Shown here in pieces: positions 1 to 8,582 of a DNA stretch of 64,000 nucleotides. The DNA comes from Methylobacterium dankookense. Lineage in GTDB: Bacteria; Pseudomonadota; Alphaproteobacteria; Rhizobiales; Beijerinckiaceae. Location of the stretch: the NCBI RefSeq assembly GCF_902141855.1, contig NZ_CABFVH010000030.1:1-64000 (forward strand), given 5' to 3'. Under the pieces are notes generated by a model. The model saw only the letters and a list, made by a program, of their open reading frames with translations, made no database searches and was not told where the DNA came from. Both the position numbers and the translations under genes were made by a program. How positions within the stretch are numbered: the stretch's first letter is position 1; every line of letters starts with the position of its first letter.

Positions 1-101
1 GGGTGACGGTGATCCAGGGCGCGGTCTTCGTGCTCTGCGTGCTGCTGTTCCGCGAGGGCATCGTCGGGCTGTTCGCCAAGCTCCTCAAGAAACCGCTGTA
101 G
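1..101 (+). CDS. C-terminal end of an ABC transporter permease (LivM-like), partial
   Basis: Only the last 32 codons are present, read from base 3 to a TAG at 99-101. They encode one hydrophobic segment followed by R-E-G-I-V-G-L and a lysine-rich tail. LivM-type branched-chain amino acid permeases typically end this way. The gene begins outside the window, so substrate and operon cannot be judged. Another integral membrane protein with a basic tail is possible. Confidence 0.5.
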   Translation, partial: VTVIQGAVFVLCVLLFREGIVGLFAKLLKKPL

Positions 102-105
102 GGGT

Positions 106-136
106 GAGCCTCGTCTTCAACGAGCAGACGAAGCTC
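106..136 (+). terminator. Possible terminator hairpin after the partial permease gene
   Basis: Arms 106-116 and 126-136 are complementary over 11 bp with one mismatch and enclose a 9-nt loop, five bases after the permease stop codon. No T-run follows, so this is a weak terminator call or an mRNA 3' end stabiliser. Confidence 0.35.
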
Positions 137-518
137 CTCGCCACCGCGCTCAACAGTATTGATCCCGCTTCTCAAGCTGATCTCGCGTTCACCCGTCGCG
201 TTCCACACGGGCAATTCATGCTCCGTTCCTCACGGCGCGACGCGCGATCCGAAGCATCGCCACCGTTCGTGATTTCCCGATCGCGCTGCGCGAGTCGCGC
301 GCGGTGGTCGCGATGGCGCAGGTCTTCTCGATTTCGGTGATCCCGCGGGATCAGTCTTGGGCTCGGGTGACGGCCGAAAGCGGCCATGGCTGCAAATTTC
401 ATCCGCGCTGGAGCCGAGCTGAGGCTATTCCGGAAAAGTGATAGCGCAGAAGATGTGCGCAAGCTTACAATGCCGCGGCTTCGGCGTGTTGCAAGGGATG
501 ACGAATGGAGGGGTGGCC
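137..518. other. Non-coding stretch with no recognisable gene
   Basis: About 380 bp without a convincing gene. Short open frames here (for example around 172-462 on the minus strand) have arginine/serine-rich shadow composition and no recognisable motif. The stretch probably holds the promoter of the downstream OmpA-like gene, but no clear -35/-10 pair was found. Confidence 0.4.
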
Positions 519-1112
519 ATGTTCAAGCCGTTCGATGATCCCAAGGGATGCTTCTCGTTCCAGGGTCTTCCGTCCAAGTTCTTCCTGGATCCGTCGCCGT
601 TCGGAAATGGCGCGCTGCTGATTCTTCATCAATACGCCAATAATGCGATGGATATCGACTCGCGCCACGTCTCCGGTGTGAAGCAGGCCGTTGCGCAGGT
701 GCGCGAAACCTTTGGAGAGTCCTCCGGCGCACTCGAGTTCTACGGGATCACCGACCGGACGGGGTCCGACAGCTACAACAAGACGCTGTCCACGACCCGA
801 GCGAGGAACGCGCTCAACCGGTTCATCGCCGAACTCGGCTTCACCAACTCGAACCATACCTTCAGCAATGGTCTCGGTGAGAGCTTCGATGCGGAATATT
901 TCGATGCGAAGGACGGGACCGCGCATGCCGGTTTCCGCGGCGTCGCCTGCTATTTCTGGGAATCGAGCCTCACCGCGCGCGATCCGGTACTGACCACCTC
1001 CATCGCGTTCGCGAAACCGCATTCGAAGGGCTCGGCGCAGGAATCGTCCCTTCTCGGCCCGCTCCATCTCGGCCGTCTTCGAGCCAATCCACGCTCGACA
1101 TTCGGGATCTGA
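519..1112 (+). CDS. Hypothetical protein with an OmpA-like peptidoglycan-binding motif
   Basis: 197 aa when started at ATG 519, which has a good GGAGGGG ribosome-binding site at 507-513. Longer in-frame starts at 438 and 498 lack one. The middle contains G-I-T-D-R-T-G-S-D-S-Y-N followed by L-S-T-T-R-A-R. This resembles the OmpA C-terminal signature in which an Asp and Arg contact peptidoglycan. No signal peptide is visible, and the last ~50 residues do not look like the usual end of the domain, so a frameshift or truncation is possible. Codon use is less GC-biased than in neighbouring genes, which hints at acquisition. Function is unknown beyond the motif. Confidence 0.5.
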   Translation: MFKPFDDPKGCFSFQGLPSKFFLDPSPFGNGALLILHQYANNAMDIDSRHVSGVKQAVAQVRETFGESSGALEFYGITDRTGSDSYNKTLSTTRARNALNRFIAELGFTNSNHTFSNGLGESFDAEYFDAKDGTAHAGFRGVACYFWESSLTARDPVLTTSIAFAKPHSKGSAQESSLLGPLHLGRLRANPRSTFGI

Positions 1113-1249
1113 ACTCGAAACCTCGGGCGTTCCGTATTCGGGGGACGGTGGCGCAGACCCAGGTTCCGTCCCCCTCGCTCATCGCGCTCTCCGGGTATGG
1201 CGCTCGTCAAGCCGCCGCTCCAGCGGGGCATGCCTTATGAATGCGCGGC

Positions 1250-1885
1250 CTAATTCCTCTGGTAGATGATCACCGACAGATAGGTCATCGGCAGCTTGAG
1301 CAGCTTGGCTGGGCCGTGCAGACCGTTGGAATCGAACATCAGCGTATCGCCGGGTGTGAGATGGTAGTCGTTCCCGGCATGGTGATAGAGCACCTCGCCG
1401 GTCAGCATGTAGATGATCTCCGTGCCGGCGTGCCGGAAGCTCGTATAGGCCTCGGCCTCCGCCTGGAGCGTGATCAGGTAGGGCTCGACGACGAGATCAC
1501 CGCCGATGCCCGCGCCGAGAAGCTCGTAGATGTGCCCGACCTTGGTGCCGCGCCGCTCGATCACGACCCCGCCCCCCTTGCGGACATAGGAGCAGTCGCG
1601 CCGCTCCTCGAAGGCCGCGAACAGTGCCGTGATCGGCACGTTCAGGGCGCCGGCGATGGCGTTGACCGAGGACAGGGAGGGCGAGATGGCGCCGTTCTCG
1701 ATCTTCGAGATCATGCCCGGCGAGATGCCGGCCGCATGGGCGAGATCGACCACCGAGAGATCGCGCTCCCGCCGCAGGATCCGGATCTGATGACCGAGCG
1801 CCTTTTCCAGGGGACGCTCCTCGACCCCGGGCGCGTTCGAGGCCGTGTTCAGCATGCCGTCCTCGTCCTGTCCGCGGCTCTCCAT
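1250..1885 (-). CDS. XRE-family transcriptional regulator with C-terminal cupin domain
   Basis: 211 aa from ATG 1885; an alternative ATG at 1855 also has a plausible GAGG site. A helix-turn-helix occupies about residues 30-90 (E-R-D-L-S-V-V-D-L-A then S-P-G-M-I-S-K-I-E-N). A cupin small-molecule-binding fold follows, roughly 140-205, with P-G-D-T-L-M-F. Regulators of this layout (PuuR/SinR-like XRE-cupin) commonly control amine or amino-acid catabolism. It is transcribed divergently from glxBCD/gmaS across a 255-bp gap containing a 20-bp-spaced direct repeat, so it is the likely local regulator of that operon. The ligand is unknown; an amine, amide or amino acid would fit. Confidence 0.85.
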   Translation of the reverse strand: MESRGQDEDGMLNTASNAPGVEERPLEKALGHQIRILRRERDLSVVDLAHAAGISPGMISKIENGAISPSLSSVNAIAGALNVPITALFAAFEERRDCSYVRKGGGVVIERRGTKVGHIYELLGAGIGGDLVVEPYLITLQAEAEAYTSFRHAGTEIIYMLTGEVLYHHAGNDYHLTPGDTLMFDSNGLHGPAKLLKLPMTYLSVIIYQRN

Positions 1886-2044
1886 GGTTCCCGTCCGCTC
1901 CCCTGATGGCTGTCCGGCGCGATTTTCGCGAGGGCGGCCGGAGGCGGCCCTCGCGCCGCCGTTGTAGCGGAGCCGGCTCACCGCGTCGCGGGCCGGGTCG
2001 TCGCGCACCGCCCCTCGGGCAGCCCGTCGCGAGGCCGGTCGATC

Positions 2045-2072
2045 TGTTCTTCTAGAGAAAAATTTGTTCTCC
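2045..2072. promoter_or_regulatory. Direct repeat TGTTCTYC, candidate operator
   Basis: TGTTCTTC at 2045-2052 and TGTTCTCC at 2065-2072 start exactly 20 bp apart. They lie in the only AT-rich part of the gap between the XRE-cupin gene and glxB. TTCT-AG-AGAA at 2050-2059 forms a short inverted repeat in the same block. Two binding sites on one face of the helix would suit a dimeric repressor. Confidence 0.35.
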
Positions 2073-2140
2073 TATGTTGACGGGAGTGCCGGCGCCGTGC
2101 GAGCACGGACGCCGAGAGTTCGGTGGCGAGAGCGAATGGG

Positions 2141-3034
2141 ATGTGCGGCATCGTCGGTTTGTTTCTGAAGAACGGCGCGCTCGAGCCCAGGCTCGGCGCG
2201 CTCCTGTCCGGCATGCTCTGCACGATGACGGATCGCGGCCCGGACAGTGCCGGCTTCGCGGTCTACGGCACGGGTGCCGAGGGCCTGAAGCTCACCTTGC
2301 GCGCGGCCGATCCGGCGCTGCTGGCCGACGCCCTCGACGGGATGCGCCGCGACCTCGGCCTCGCCTGCGAGGCGACCGCCCGGGACACGCACACCGTGCT
2401 CACCCTCGCCGCCTCGGACGAGGCGCGGGTCCGCGCCTGGCTCGGCGCCCATGCCCGCGGGATCGAGGTGGTCGGCGCCGGCCGGCGCATGGAGATCTTC
2501 AAGGAGGTCGGCCTGCCCCGCGCGGTGGCCGAGCGCTTCGATCTCGCCGCGATGACGGGCAGCCACGCGATCGGGCACACCCGCATGGCGACCGAGAGCG
2601 CGGTGACCACGGACGGCGCCCACCCCTTCTCCACGGGGCGCGACGAGTGCCTCGTCCATAACGGCTCCCTGTCGAACCATAACGGCCTGCGCCGCCGCCT
2701 GGAGCGCGAGGGCCTCGCCTTCGCGACGCGCAACGATTCGGAGGTGGCGGCCGGCTACCTCACCTGGCGGATGCGGGCGGGCGCCTCGCTCAAGGAGGCG
2801 CTCGAATCGAGCCTGTCCGACCTCGACGGCTTCTTCACCTTCGTCGTCGGCACCGAGACCGGCTTCGCCGTGGTGCGCGACCCCATCGCCTGCAAGCCCG
2901 CCGTGATGGCCGAGACCGACGACTACGTGGCCTTCGGGTCCGAGTACCGCGCCCTCGTCGGCCTGCCCGGCATCGAGGCGGCCCGCGTCTTCGAGCCCGA
3001 GCCGGCCCGCGTCTACGCCTGGGAGCGCCATTGA
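2141..3034 (+). CDS. glxB: GlxB/MgsA: class II glutamine amidotransferase subunit
   Basis: 297 aa. The start at ATG 2141 is fixed by the product: class II (Ntn) amidotransferases begin M-C-G-I-V-G, and Cys2 becomes the N-terminal nucleophile after Met removal. An upstream in-frame start at 2123 would bury it. Other family marks are D-R-G-P-D-S-A-G, G-H-T-R-M-A-T and H-N-G-S-L-S-N-H. The domain hydrolyses glutamine and passes ammonia to a synthase. With glxC and glxD it forms a three-part glutamate-synthase-like enzyme. In methylotrophs the homologous MgsABC is N-methylglutamate synthase, moving methylamine onto a glutamate skeleton. First gene of a four-gene operon; its stop overlaps the glxC start. 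Confidence 0.88.
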   Translation: MCGIVGLFLKNGALEPRLGALLSGMLCTMTDRGPDSAGFAVYGTGAEGLKLTLRAADPALLADALDGMRRDLGLACEATARDTHTVLTLAASDEARVRAWLGAHARGIEVVGAGRRMEIFKEVGLPRAVAERFDLAAMTGSHAIGHTRMATESAVTTDGAHPFSTGRDECLVHNGSLSNHNGLRRRLEREGLAFATRNDSEVAAGYLTWRMRAGASLKEALESSLSDLDGFFTFVVGTETGFAVVRDPIACKPAVMAETDDYVAFGSEYRALVGLPGIEAARVFEPEPARVYAWERH

Positions 3035-3723
3035 TGCCGACCTTCGACCTGCGCCTCGCCCCCTTGCGCGCGCTGAACGGCGCCCTGCACGCCTTGGCGC
3101 CCGAGACCGACCAGACGCACTGGACCGTGCTCAACCCGGACGGCCGCCACGCCATCGCCTGCGGGCTCGACGCCCCGGTCTCGGTCGAGATCGAGGGGAA
3201 TGCCGGCTATTACTGCGCCGGCATGAACAAGCGGGCGAGCATCCTCGTCGCCGGCAATGCCGGTGTCGGTGTCGCCGAGAACATGATGTCGGGCTTCGTC
3301 CGGGTGCGGGGCGATGCCAGCCAGTCGGCCGGCGCCACAGCCCATGGCGGCACCCTCGTCATCGACGGCAATGCGGGCGCCCGCTGCGGCATCTCGATGA
3401 AGGGCGTCGACATCCTGGTGAAGGGCTCGGTCGGCCACATGTCGGCCTTCATGGCCCAGGCGGGCACGCTGACCGTGCTGGGCGATGCCGGGGAGGCGCT
3501 CGGCGACTCGCTCTACGAGGCGCGCCTCTACGTGCGGGGACGCGTGACGAGCCTCGGCGCCGACTGCGTCGAGAAGGAGATGCGCGACGTGCACCGCGCC
3601 GAGCTCCACGCCAGGCTCCAGGCCGCGGGGCTCGCGGGCGAGGTCGATCCGGGCGAGTTCCGCCGCTTCGGCTCGGCCCGCACCCTCTACCACTTCCACG
3701 TCGACAACGCCGGAGCCTATTGA
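3034..3723 (+). CDS. glxC: GlxC/MgsB: GltB C-terminal (GXGXG) domain subunit
   Basis: 229 aa, ATG 3034 overlapping the glxB TGA (TGATG). The sequence is a beta-helix of repeating G-N-A-G, G-D-A and G-S-V-G turns between about residues 55 and 170. This matches the glutamate synthase domain 3 (GXGXG) found at the C-terminus of GltB. In GltS this domain is structural and sits between the amidotransferase and synthase domains; here it is a separate protein. It overlaps glxD by one base, so the three subunits are probably made in equal amounts. In the N-methylglutamate pathway the equivalent is MgsB. Confidence 0.87.
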   Translation: MPTFDLRLAPLRALNGALHALAPETDQTHWTVLNPDGRHAIACGLDAPVSVEIEGNAGYYCAGMNKRASILVAGNAGVGVAENMMSGFVRVRGDASQSAGATAHGGTLVIDGNAGARCGISMKGVDILVKGSVGHMSAFMAQAGTLTVLGDAGEALGDSLYEARLYVRGRVTSLGADCVEKEMRDVHRAELHARLQAAGLAGEVDPGEFRRFGSARTLYHFHVDNAGAY

Positions 3724-5057
3724 TGGCCGAGCATCCCGAAGCCCCGCGCACCAGCCCGCGCCTCTCGGCGACCTTCACCCCCGAGGTGATGTCCGAGATC
3801 CGCCGCGCGGCGGCCACCGGCATCTACGACATCCGCGGTGCGGGCGCGAAGCGCAGCCTCCCGCATTTCGACGACCTCCTGTTCCTCGGCGCCTCGATCA
3901 GCCGCTACCCGCTGGAGGGCTATCGCGAGCGCTGCGGCACCGAGGTGGTGCTCGGCACGCGCTTCGCCGCCAAGCCGATCCACCTGAAGACGCCGGTGAC
4001 CATTGCGGGCATGAGCTTCGGCTCGCTCTCGGCCAACGCCAAGGAGGCGCTCGGCCGCGGCGCGACGCTCGCCGGCACCTCGACCACCACCGGCGATGGC
4101 GGCATGACGCCGGAGGAGCGCGGGCATTCGAAGACGCTGGTCTACCAGTACCTGCCCTCCCGCTACGGCATGAACCCGGACGACCTGCGCAAGGCCGACG
4201 CCATCGAGGTGGTGATCGGACAGGGCGCCAAGCCCGGCGGCGGCGGCATGCTGCTCGGCCAGAAGATCACCGAGCGGGTCGCCGGCATGCGCTGCCTGCC
4301 GCCGGGCATCGACCAGCGCTCGGCCTGCCGGCACCCCGACTGGACCGGCCCGGACGACCTCGCGATCAAGATCGAGGAGCTGCGCGAGATCACCGACTGG
4401 CAGAAGCCGATCTACGTGAAGGTCGGGGCGAGCCGCCCCTATTACGACACCGCCCTCGCCGCGAAGGCCGGCGCGGACGTGGTGGTGCTCGACGGCATGC
4501 AGGGCGGCACTGCGGCGACGCAGGACGTCTTCATCGAGCATGTCGGCATCCCGACGCTCGCCGCGATCCGGCCCGCCGTGCAGGCTTTGCAGGATCTCGG
4601 GCTCCACCGCGCGGTGCAGCTCGTGGTCTCCGGGGGCATCCGGTCGGGGGCCGACGTCGCCAAGGTGCTGGCGCTGGGCGCGGATGCGGTGGCGATCGGC
4701 ACGGCGGCGCTGATCGCGCTCGGCGACAACGATCCGCGCTGGCAATCGGAATACGAGGCGCTCGGCACCACGGCCGGAGCCTACGACGACTGGCACGAGG
4801 GCAAGGACCCGGCCGGCATCACCACGCAGGACCCGGTTCTCGCCGCGCGCCTCGACCCCGAGCTCGCCGGGCGGCGCCTCGCCAACTTCCTCGCGGTGAT
4901 GACGCTGGAGGCCCAGACCATCGCCCGGGCCTGCGGCAAGAGCCACCTGCACAACCTTGAGCCCGAGGATCTCGCGGCCCTCACCATCGAGGCCGCCGCC
5001 ATGGCCGGGGTGCCGCTCGCCGGCACCGGCTGGATCCCCGGCAAGACGGGCCTCTGA
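3723..5057 (+). CDS. glxD: GlxD/MgsC: FMN-dependent glutamate synthase-like subunit
   Basis: 444 aa, ATG 3723 overlapping the previous stop. This is the GltB synthase (FMN TIM-barrel) domain as a stand-alone protein: I-Y-V-K-V-G-A, then D-G-M-Q-G-G-T, then V-V-S-G-G-I-R-S-G-A-D-V and A-I-G-T-A-A-L near the C-terminal half, the usual phosphate/FMN-binding order. It should combine 2-oxoglutarate (or another oxo acid) with ammonia or methylamine at FMN. The homologue MgsC is the catalytic subunit of N-methylglutamate synthase; older literature calls it GlxD. Followed after 95 bp by the gmaS-like gene on the same strand. Confidence 0.87.
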   Translation: MAEHPEAPRTSPRLSATFTPEVMSEIRRAAATGIYDIRGAGAKRSLPHFDDLLFLGASISRYPLEGYRERCGTEVVLGTRFAAKPIHLKTPVTIAGMSFGSLSANAKEALGRGATLAGTSTTTGDGGMTPEERGHSKTLVYQYLPSRYGMNPDDLRKADAIEVVIGQGAKPGGGGMLLGQKITERVAGMRCLPPGIDQRSACRHPDWTGPDDLAIKIEELREITDWQKPIYVKVGASRPYYDTALAAKAGADVVVLDGMQGGTAATQDVFIEHVGIPTLAAIRPAVQALQDLGLHRAVQLVVSGGIRSGADVAKVLALGADAVAIGTAALIALGDNDPRWQSEYEALGTTAGAYDDWHEGKDPAGITTQDPVLAARLDPELAGRRLANFLAVMTLEAQTIARACGKSHLHNLEPEDLAALTIEAAAMAGVPLAGTGWIPGKTGL

Positions 5058-5152
5058 GCGCGGGCCTGCGGGCCCTCTGTCCAACCGGGCCGCCCGCGGG
5101 CGGCTCGCCCTCGACCACCTCCGGGCTGCCGGCCGAAACGAAAGCGTTGGCG

Positions 5153-6451
5153 ATGTCGCTTCAACTGGGGAGCGCTGCGCGCGAGCGCGGGATCCGATAT
5201 TTCCTCGTCTCCTATACCGACCTGTTCGGGACGCAGCGGGCCAAGCTCGTGCCCGCGGCGGCGATCGAGAGCACCTGCCGCAACGGGGCGGGGTTCGCGG
5301 GCTTCGCCACCTGGCTCGACATGAGCCCGGCCGATGCCGACCTCCTCGCGGTGCCCGATCCCGCCGGCCTCGTGCAGCTGCCCTGGAAGCCGGAGGTGGG
5401 CTGGCTCCCGGCCGACCTCGTGATGGACGGCGCGGCCGTGGAGCAGGGCCCGCGCAACATCCTGAAGCGGCTGATCGCGCAGGCAGCCCGCGCGGGCCTG
5501 CAGATGAAGACCGGCGTCGAGCCCGAGTTCTTCCTCACCCGGCCGGACGGGCTGGAGCCCGCCGACACCGCCGACCGGCAGGCCAAGCCCTGCTACGACC
5601 AGTCGGCCCTGATGCGCCACTACGACGTGATCGCCGAGATCTGCGACGCGATGACGGCGCTCGGCTGGCAGCCCTACCAGAACGACCATGAGGACGCGAA
5701 CGGCCAGTTCGAGATGAACTGGGCCTACGACGACGCCCTCGTCACGGCCGACCGGCACGCCTTCTTCAAGTACATGGCGCGCACGGTGGCCGAGCGGCAC
5801 GGCCTGCGCGCCACCTTCATGCCCAAGCCCTTCGCCGACCTGACCGGCTCGGGCTGCCACGCCCACATCTCCCTGTGGCGCGATGGGCGCAACCTCTGCG
5901 CCGACCCGGAGGACGAGCTCGGCCTCTCCGAGACCGGCTACCACTTCATCGGCGGCCTGATCCACTCGGCCGAGGCGCTGGCGGCCCTGACCAACCCCAC
6001 CGTCAACTCCTACAAGCGCCTCAACGCCCCGCGCACCGCCTCGGGCGCGACCTGGGCGCCGAACACGGTGACCTATGCCGGCAACAACCGCACCCACATG
6101 ATCCGCGTGCCGGGCGGGGGCCGCTTCGAGTTCCGCCTCGCGGACGGGGCGGCCAACCCCTACCTGCTGCAGGCGGCGATCCTGGCGGCGGGGCTCGACG
6201 GCATCTACAACCGGCGCGACCCGGGCCGCCGCCTCGACATCAACATGTACACGCAGGGCCATGCCGTGGAGGGCGTGAAGCGCCTGCCCCTCAACATGCT
6301 CGACGCGCTGCGCGCCCTGGAGGAGAGCCCGGTCCTCAACGAGGCGCTGGGCGCCTTCATCCCGAGCTATCTCAAGCTCAAGCACGAGGAATGGGGCGCC
6401 TATTGCAGGCATCTCACCCAGTGGGAGCGCGACACGACGCTGGATTGCTGA
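5153..6451 (+). CDS. gmaS: GlnT/GmaS-type glutamine synthetase, probable gamma-glutamylmethylamide synthetase
   Basis: 432 aa from ATG 5153 (a TTG at 5147 is in frame but less likely). Glutamine-synthetase catalytic marks are G-V-E-P-E-F-F, N-G-Q-F-E-M-N, G-S-G-C-H-A-H and the ATP/glutamate segment N-R-T-H-M-I-R-V-P-G-G followed by R-F-E-F-R. The length and lack of the GlnA adenylylation region place it in the GlnT/GmaS group. GmaS ligates methylamine to glutamate with ATP. Adjacency to glxBCD (mgsABC) favours a role in methylamine or amine nitrogen assimilation, while ordinary glutamine synthesis or gamma-glutamylation of another amine remains possible. No strong ribosome-binding site is visible. 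Confidence 0.8.
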   Translation: MSLQLGSAARERGIRYFLVSYTDLFGTQRAKLVPAAAIESTCRNGAGFAGFATWLDMSPADADLLAVPDPAGLVQLPWKPEVGWLPADLVMDGAAVEQGPRNILKRLIAQAARAGLQMKTGVEPEFFLTRPDGLEPADTADRQAKPCYDQSALMRHYDVIAEICDAMTALGWQPYQNDHEDANGQFEMNWAYDDALVTADRHAFFKYMARTVAERHGLRATFMPKPFADLTGSGCHAHISLWRDGRNLCADPEDELGLSETGYHFIGGLIHSAEALAALTNPTVNSYKRLNAPRTASGATWAPNTVTYAGNNRTHMIRVPGGGRFEFRLADGAANPYLLQAAILAAGLDGIYNRRDPGRRLDINMYTQGHAVEGVKRLPLNMLDALRALEESPVLNEALGAFIPSYLKLKHEEWGAYCRHLTQWERDTTLDC

Positions 6452-6555
6452 GACAAAGCTCCGGCCTGTTCCGGTCTTCACAGCTCAACCGGGATGTCGG
6501 ATAGTCGCCGCTCGCGATGCTCCGGCTCCCCTCGCTCCGGGCCGCAAGGACATTC

Positions 6556-7410
6556 ATGACCGTGCAGAGATCGCGCCGGCGGGCATCGGCGACCCCGGAG
6601 GCCGATACGGGGCGGCCGGAGCCGCGCCAGCCCATCATCCCGTTGAGCGATCCCGGCTCCCTGAAGGGCATGGACCGCTCCTTCGCGGTCCTCGAACTGC
6701 TCGCCGCGGCGCCGGGCCGGGTCGTCGACGTGACGCGGGCGCTCGACCTGCCCTGGGCCACCGTCCACCGGACCATCGTGCAGCTGGAGAAGGCACAGTT
6801 CCTCCGCCGCGACCCCGAGACCAGCCGCTACCATATCGGCCCGCGCCTCTGGCATATCGGCTCGGCCTATCTCGCCACCCACCGCGTCCTCACCGCGGCG
6901 ACGCCCTACCTCGCCCGCCTCGCCGACATGGAGGGGATCGCCATCCAGGTCGTGGAGCGGATCGGCTGGCAATCGGTGGTGATCTACTCACACCAGCACG
7001 TGGACGAGGACATCACCAAGGCCCATTACGGCTACCACTTCCCCCTGCACTGCGCCTCGAAGGGGCACGTGCTCCTCGCCAACGCGGCCCCGTCCTTCAT
7101 CGAGTCCTATCTCGCCCGCCCCCTGGAGCGGCTGACCGCGGAGACGGTGACGGATCCGCAGGCCCTGCGCGGCATCCTCGACTCCGTGCGGGAGACGGGC
7201 TTCTCGCTGACCGTCGGGGACGTGCAGCTCTTCGCCGCCTCGATGTCCGCGCCGATCCGCGACGCGGGCGGCCAGGTCGTCGCCGCGCTCTGCTTCGTGT
7301 TCCGCAAGAACATCCTGAAGGAGGAGGGCCGGCAGGACCTTCTTCAGGAGCGGCTCGTCCACGCCGCCCACTCGATCTCCCTCGATCTCGGCTGGCGCCA
7401 CGGCCGCTGA
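6556..7410 (+). CDS. IclR-family transcriptional regulator
   Basis: 284 aa. ATG 6556 has an AAGGA site six bases upstream and is preferred over ATG 6517. An N-terminal winged helix (about residues 37-100: S-F-A-V-L-E-L-L, then P-W-A-T-V-H-R-T-I) precedes the IclR effector domain with P-L-H-C-A-S-K-G-H-V and S-M-S-A-P-I-R-D. IclR proteins typically control catabolic genes and bind small acids. It lies between the gmaS operon and the isochorismatase-fold hydrolase, both on the same strand, and could regulate either or the hydantoinase operon further on. Confidence 0.88.
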   Translation: MTVQRSRRRASATPEADTGRPEPRQPIIPLSDPGSLKGMDRSFAVLELLAAAPGRVVDVTRALDLPWATVHRTIVQLEKAQFLRRDPETSRYHIGPRLWHIGSAYLATHRVLTAATPYLARLADMEGIAIQVVERIGWQSVVIYSHQHVDEDITKAHYGYHFPLHCASKGHVLLANAAPSFIESYLARPLERLTAETVTDPQALRGILDSVRETGFSLTVGDVQLFAASMSAPIRDAGGQVVAALCFVFRKNILKEEGRQDLLQERLVHAAHSISLDLGWRHGR

Positions 7411-7465
7411 GCCGCGGCTCGGCTTCTGTGCTGATCTGCCCGGTATCGTGCCGGTGCAGAGAGGA

Positions 7466-7492
7466 CGGCGAGAGGCTCGGCGTGCCTCGCCG
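7466..7492 (+). terminator. Possible terminator hairpin downstream of iclR-type gene
   Basis: GC-rich arms at 7466-7476 and 7484-7492 pair (CGGCGAG-AGGC with GCCTCGCCG, a two-base bulge) around a 7-nt loop, 55 bp after the stop. No T-run follows, so confidence is low. Confidence 0.3.
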
Positions 7493-7726
7493 GCTCTCGT
7501 GAGCGATTTCCGTCCTCGCGCCCCGGCTGCAGATTCGAAGATCCATACAACCCGATCGGGATCATCGATCGGAATGCCCATTTGCCGGTCGAGAAGGCCA
7601 GGATTGATGCGGGCATGATGTGTTTTCATGCGGCGAAGATCCTGGAAGACACGGCGATCACATCTTAAAACCTTGAAGCCGACGCCGTGGCGGAAGGGCC
7701 CGGCACCGTCGCGAGGATGCGGATCC
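7493..7726. other. Intergenic part of a 316-bp gap before the hydrolase gene
   Basis: The gap from 7411 to 7726 holds no credible gene. Its 3' half is relatively AT-rich around 7615-7675 and probably contains the promoter of the cysteine hydrolase gene. No confident -35/-10 pair or operator was identified. Confidence 0.35.
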
Positions 7727-8398
7727 ATGAAGAGCTACATCGACGGCGCGCTCCGCGACCTCGGCCCCGAATTCTCCGAGTTCTTCGACCGGGGCCGCAC
7801 CGCCATCGTCTCGATCGACCTGCATCGCGGGCATCTGGAGGACGATCCGCTCTGCCCCTGCCCGGCGCCGCGCGCCCGCGACGTGGTCGCCCCGGTCGAT
7901 GCCTTCCATGCGCAGGCGCGCAGGCTCGGCGTCCCGGTCATCCACGTGCGTAGCACCCTGCGGGCCGGCGGCATCGACGACGTGGCCGGCCGCAAAGCGG
8001 CCTGGCGCCTCGTCTTCCCGCTCCATGTCGGCGCCATCGGCAATGCGGACGCGCACGCCATCGAGGGCACGCGCTGGACGGAATTCGTCACCGAGGTCGA
8101 GGCCGACGACCTCGTCGTCTCGGGCAAGAAGCGCCTCTCGGCCTTCTACCCGACGGATCTCGACTTCCTCCTGCGCAACATGGGCGTCGGAACCCTCGTC
8201 CTGAACGGCTGCCTCGCCGATTGCTGCGTGCTCAACACGGCGTTCGATGCGTCCAATCTCGGCTACCGGGTCGTGGTGGCGCGCGACCTCGTGGCCGGCA
8301 CGAACCCGTACCTGGAGGAGGCCGCGCTGCGCATCGTCGCCATGCATCTCGGCCTCGTCACCGACGGCGCCGAGATGCTGGAGGCCTGGCGATCCTGA
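7727..8398 (+). CDS. Isochorismatase-fold cysteine hydrolase, N-carbamoylsarcosine amidase-like
   Basis: 223 aa from ATG 7727; a GAGG motif lies about 12 bases upstream, and the N-terminal extension of the open frame is non-conserved. The catalytic triad of the family is visible: Asp31 (S-I-D-L-H-R-G-H), Lys134 (G-K-K-R-L-S-A-F with following T-D-L) and Cys167 (A-D-C-C-V-L-N-T-A-F-D-A). Members hydrolyse amides or carbamoyl groups: N-carbamoylsarcosine amidase, nicotinamidase, ureidoacrylate amidase. Nearby ATP-dependent N-methylhydantoinase-like genes, a creatininase homologue and soxBDAG make N-carbamoylsarcosine to sarcosine, CO2 and ammonia the attractive reaction. That specificity is inferred from neighbours, not from residues. 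Confidence 0.78.
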   Translation: MKSYIDGALRDLGPEFSEFFDRGRTAIVSIDLHRGHLEDDPLCPCPAPRARDVVAPVDAFHAQARRLGVPVIHVRSTLRAGGIDDVAGRKAAWRLVFPLHVGAIGNADAHAIEGTRWTEFVTEVEADDLVVSGKKRLSAFYPTDLDFLLRNMGVGTLVLNGCLADCCVLNTAFDASNLGYRVVVARDLVAGTNPYLEEAALRIVAMHLGLVTDGAEMLEAWRS

Positions 8399-8480
8399 CA
8401 GGGGCTGAAAACGCGAAGACCGGCAGCCCGCCGGGGCGCCGGTCTCCTCACGCGATGAATCCGGTTCGAGCGACGGGCTT

Positions 8481-8582
8481 GGAGCCGTTCCCGATCGCGC
8501 TGCAATCGGGAGCGGCTCCAAATCATTGTTTTGACGCGCTCTCTTTCGCCGAACCGGCATCCACTTCGGCTTAAGAACGCTC
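8481..8582 (+). repeat. Intergenic palindromic repeat, copy A
   Basis: A ~100-bp composite element: an 18-bp-stem hairpin (8481-8519, two base differences between arms, 3-nt loop), then a block with TTTTGACGCGCTCT and CTTTCGCCGAACCGG, ending in TTAAGAACGCTC. Copy B at 9132-9235 is the same element in inverted orientation; copy C at 15203-15264 carries the second block. It follows the hydrolase gene and may also terminate transcription. Its edge contains the stop codon of the minus-strand small gene at 8581. Confidence 0.75.
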
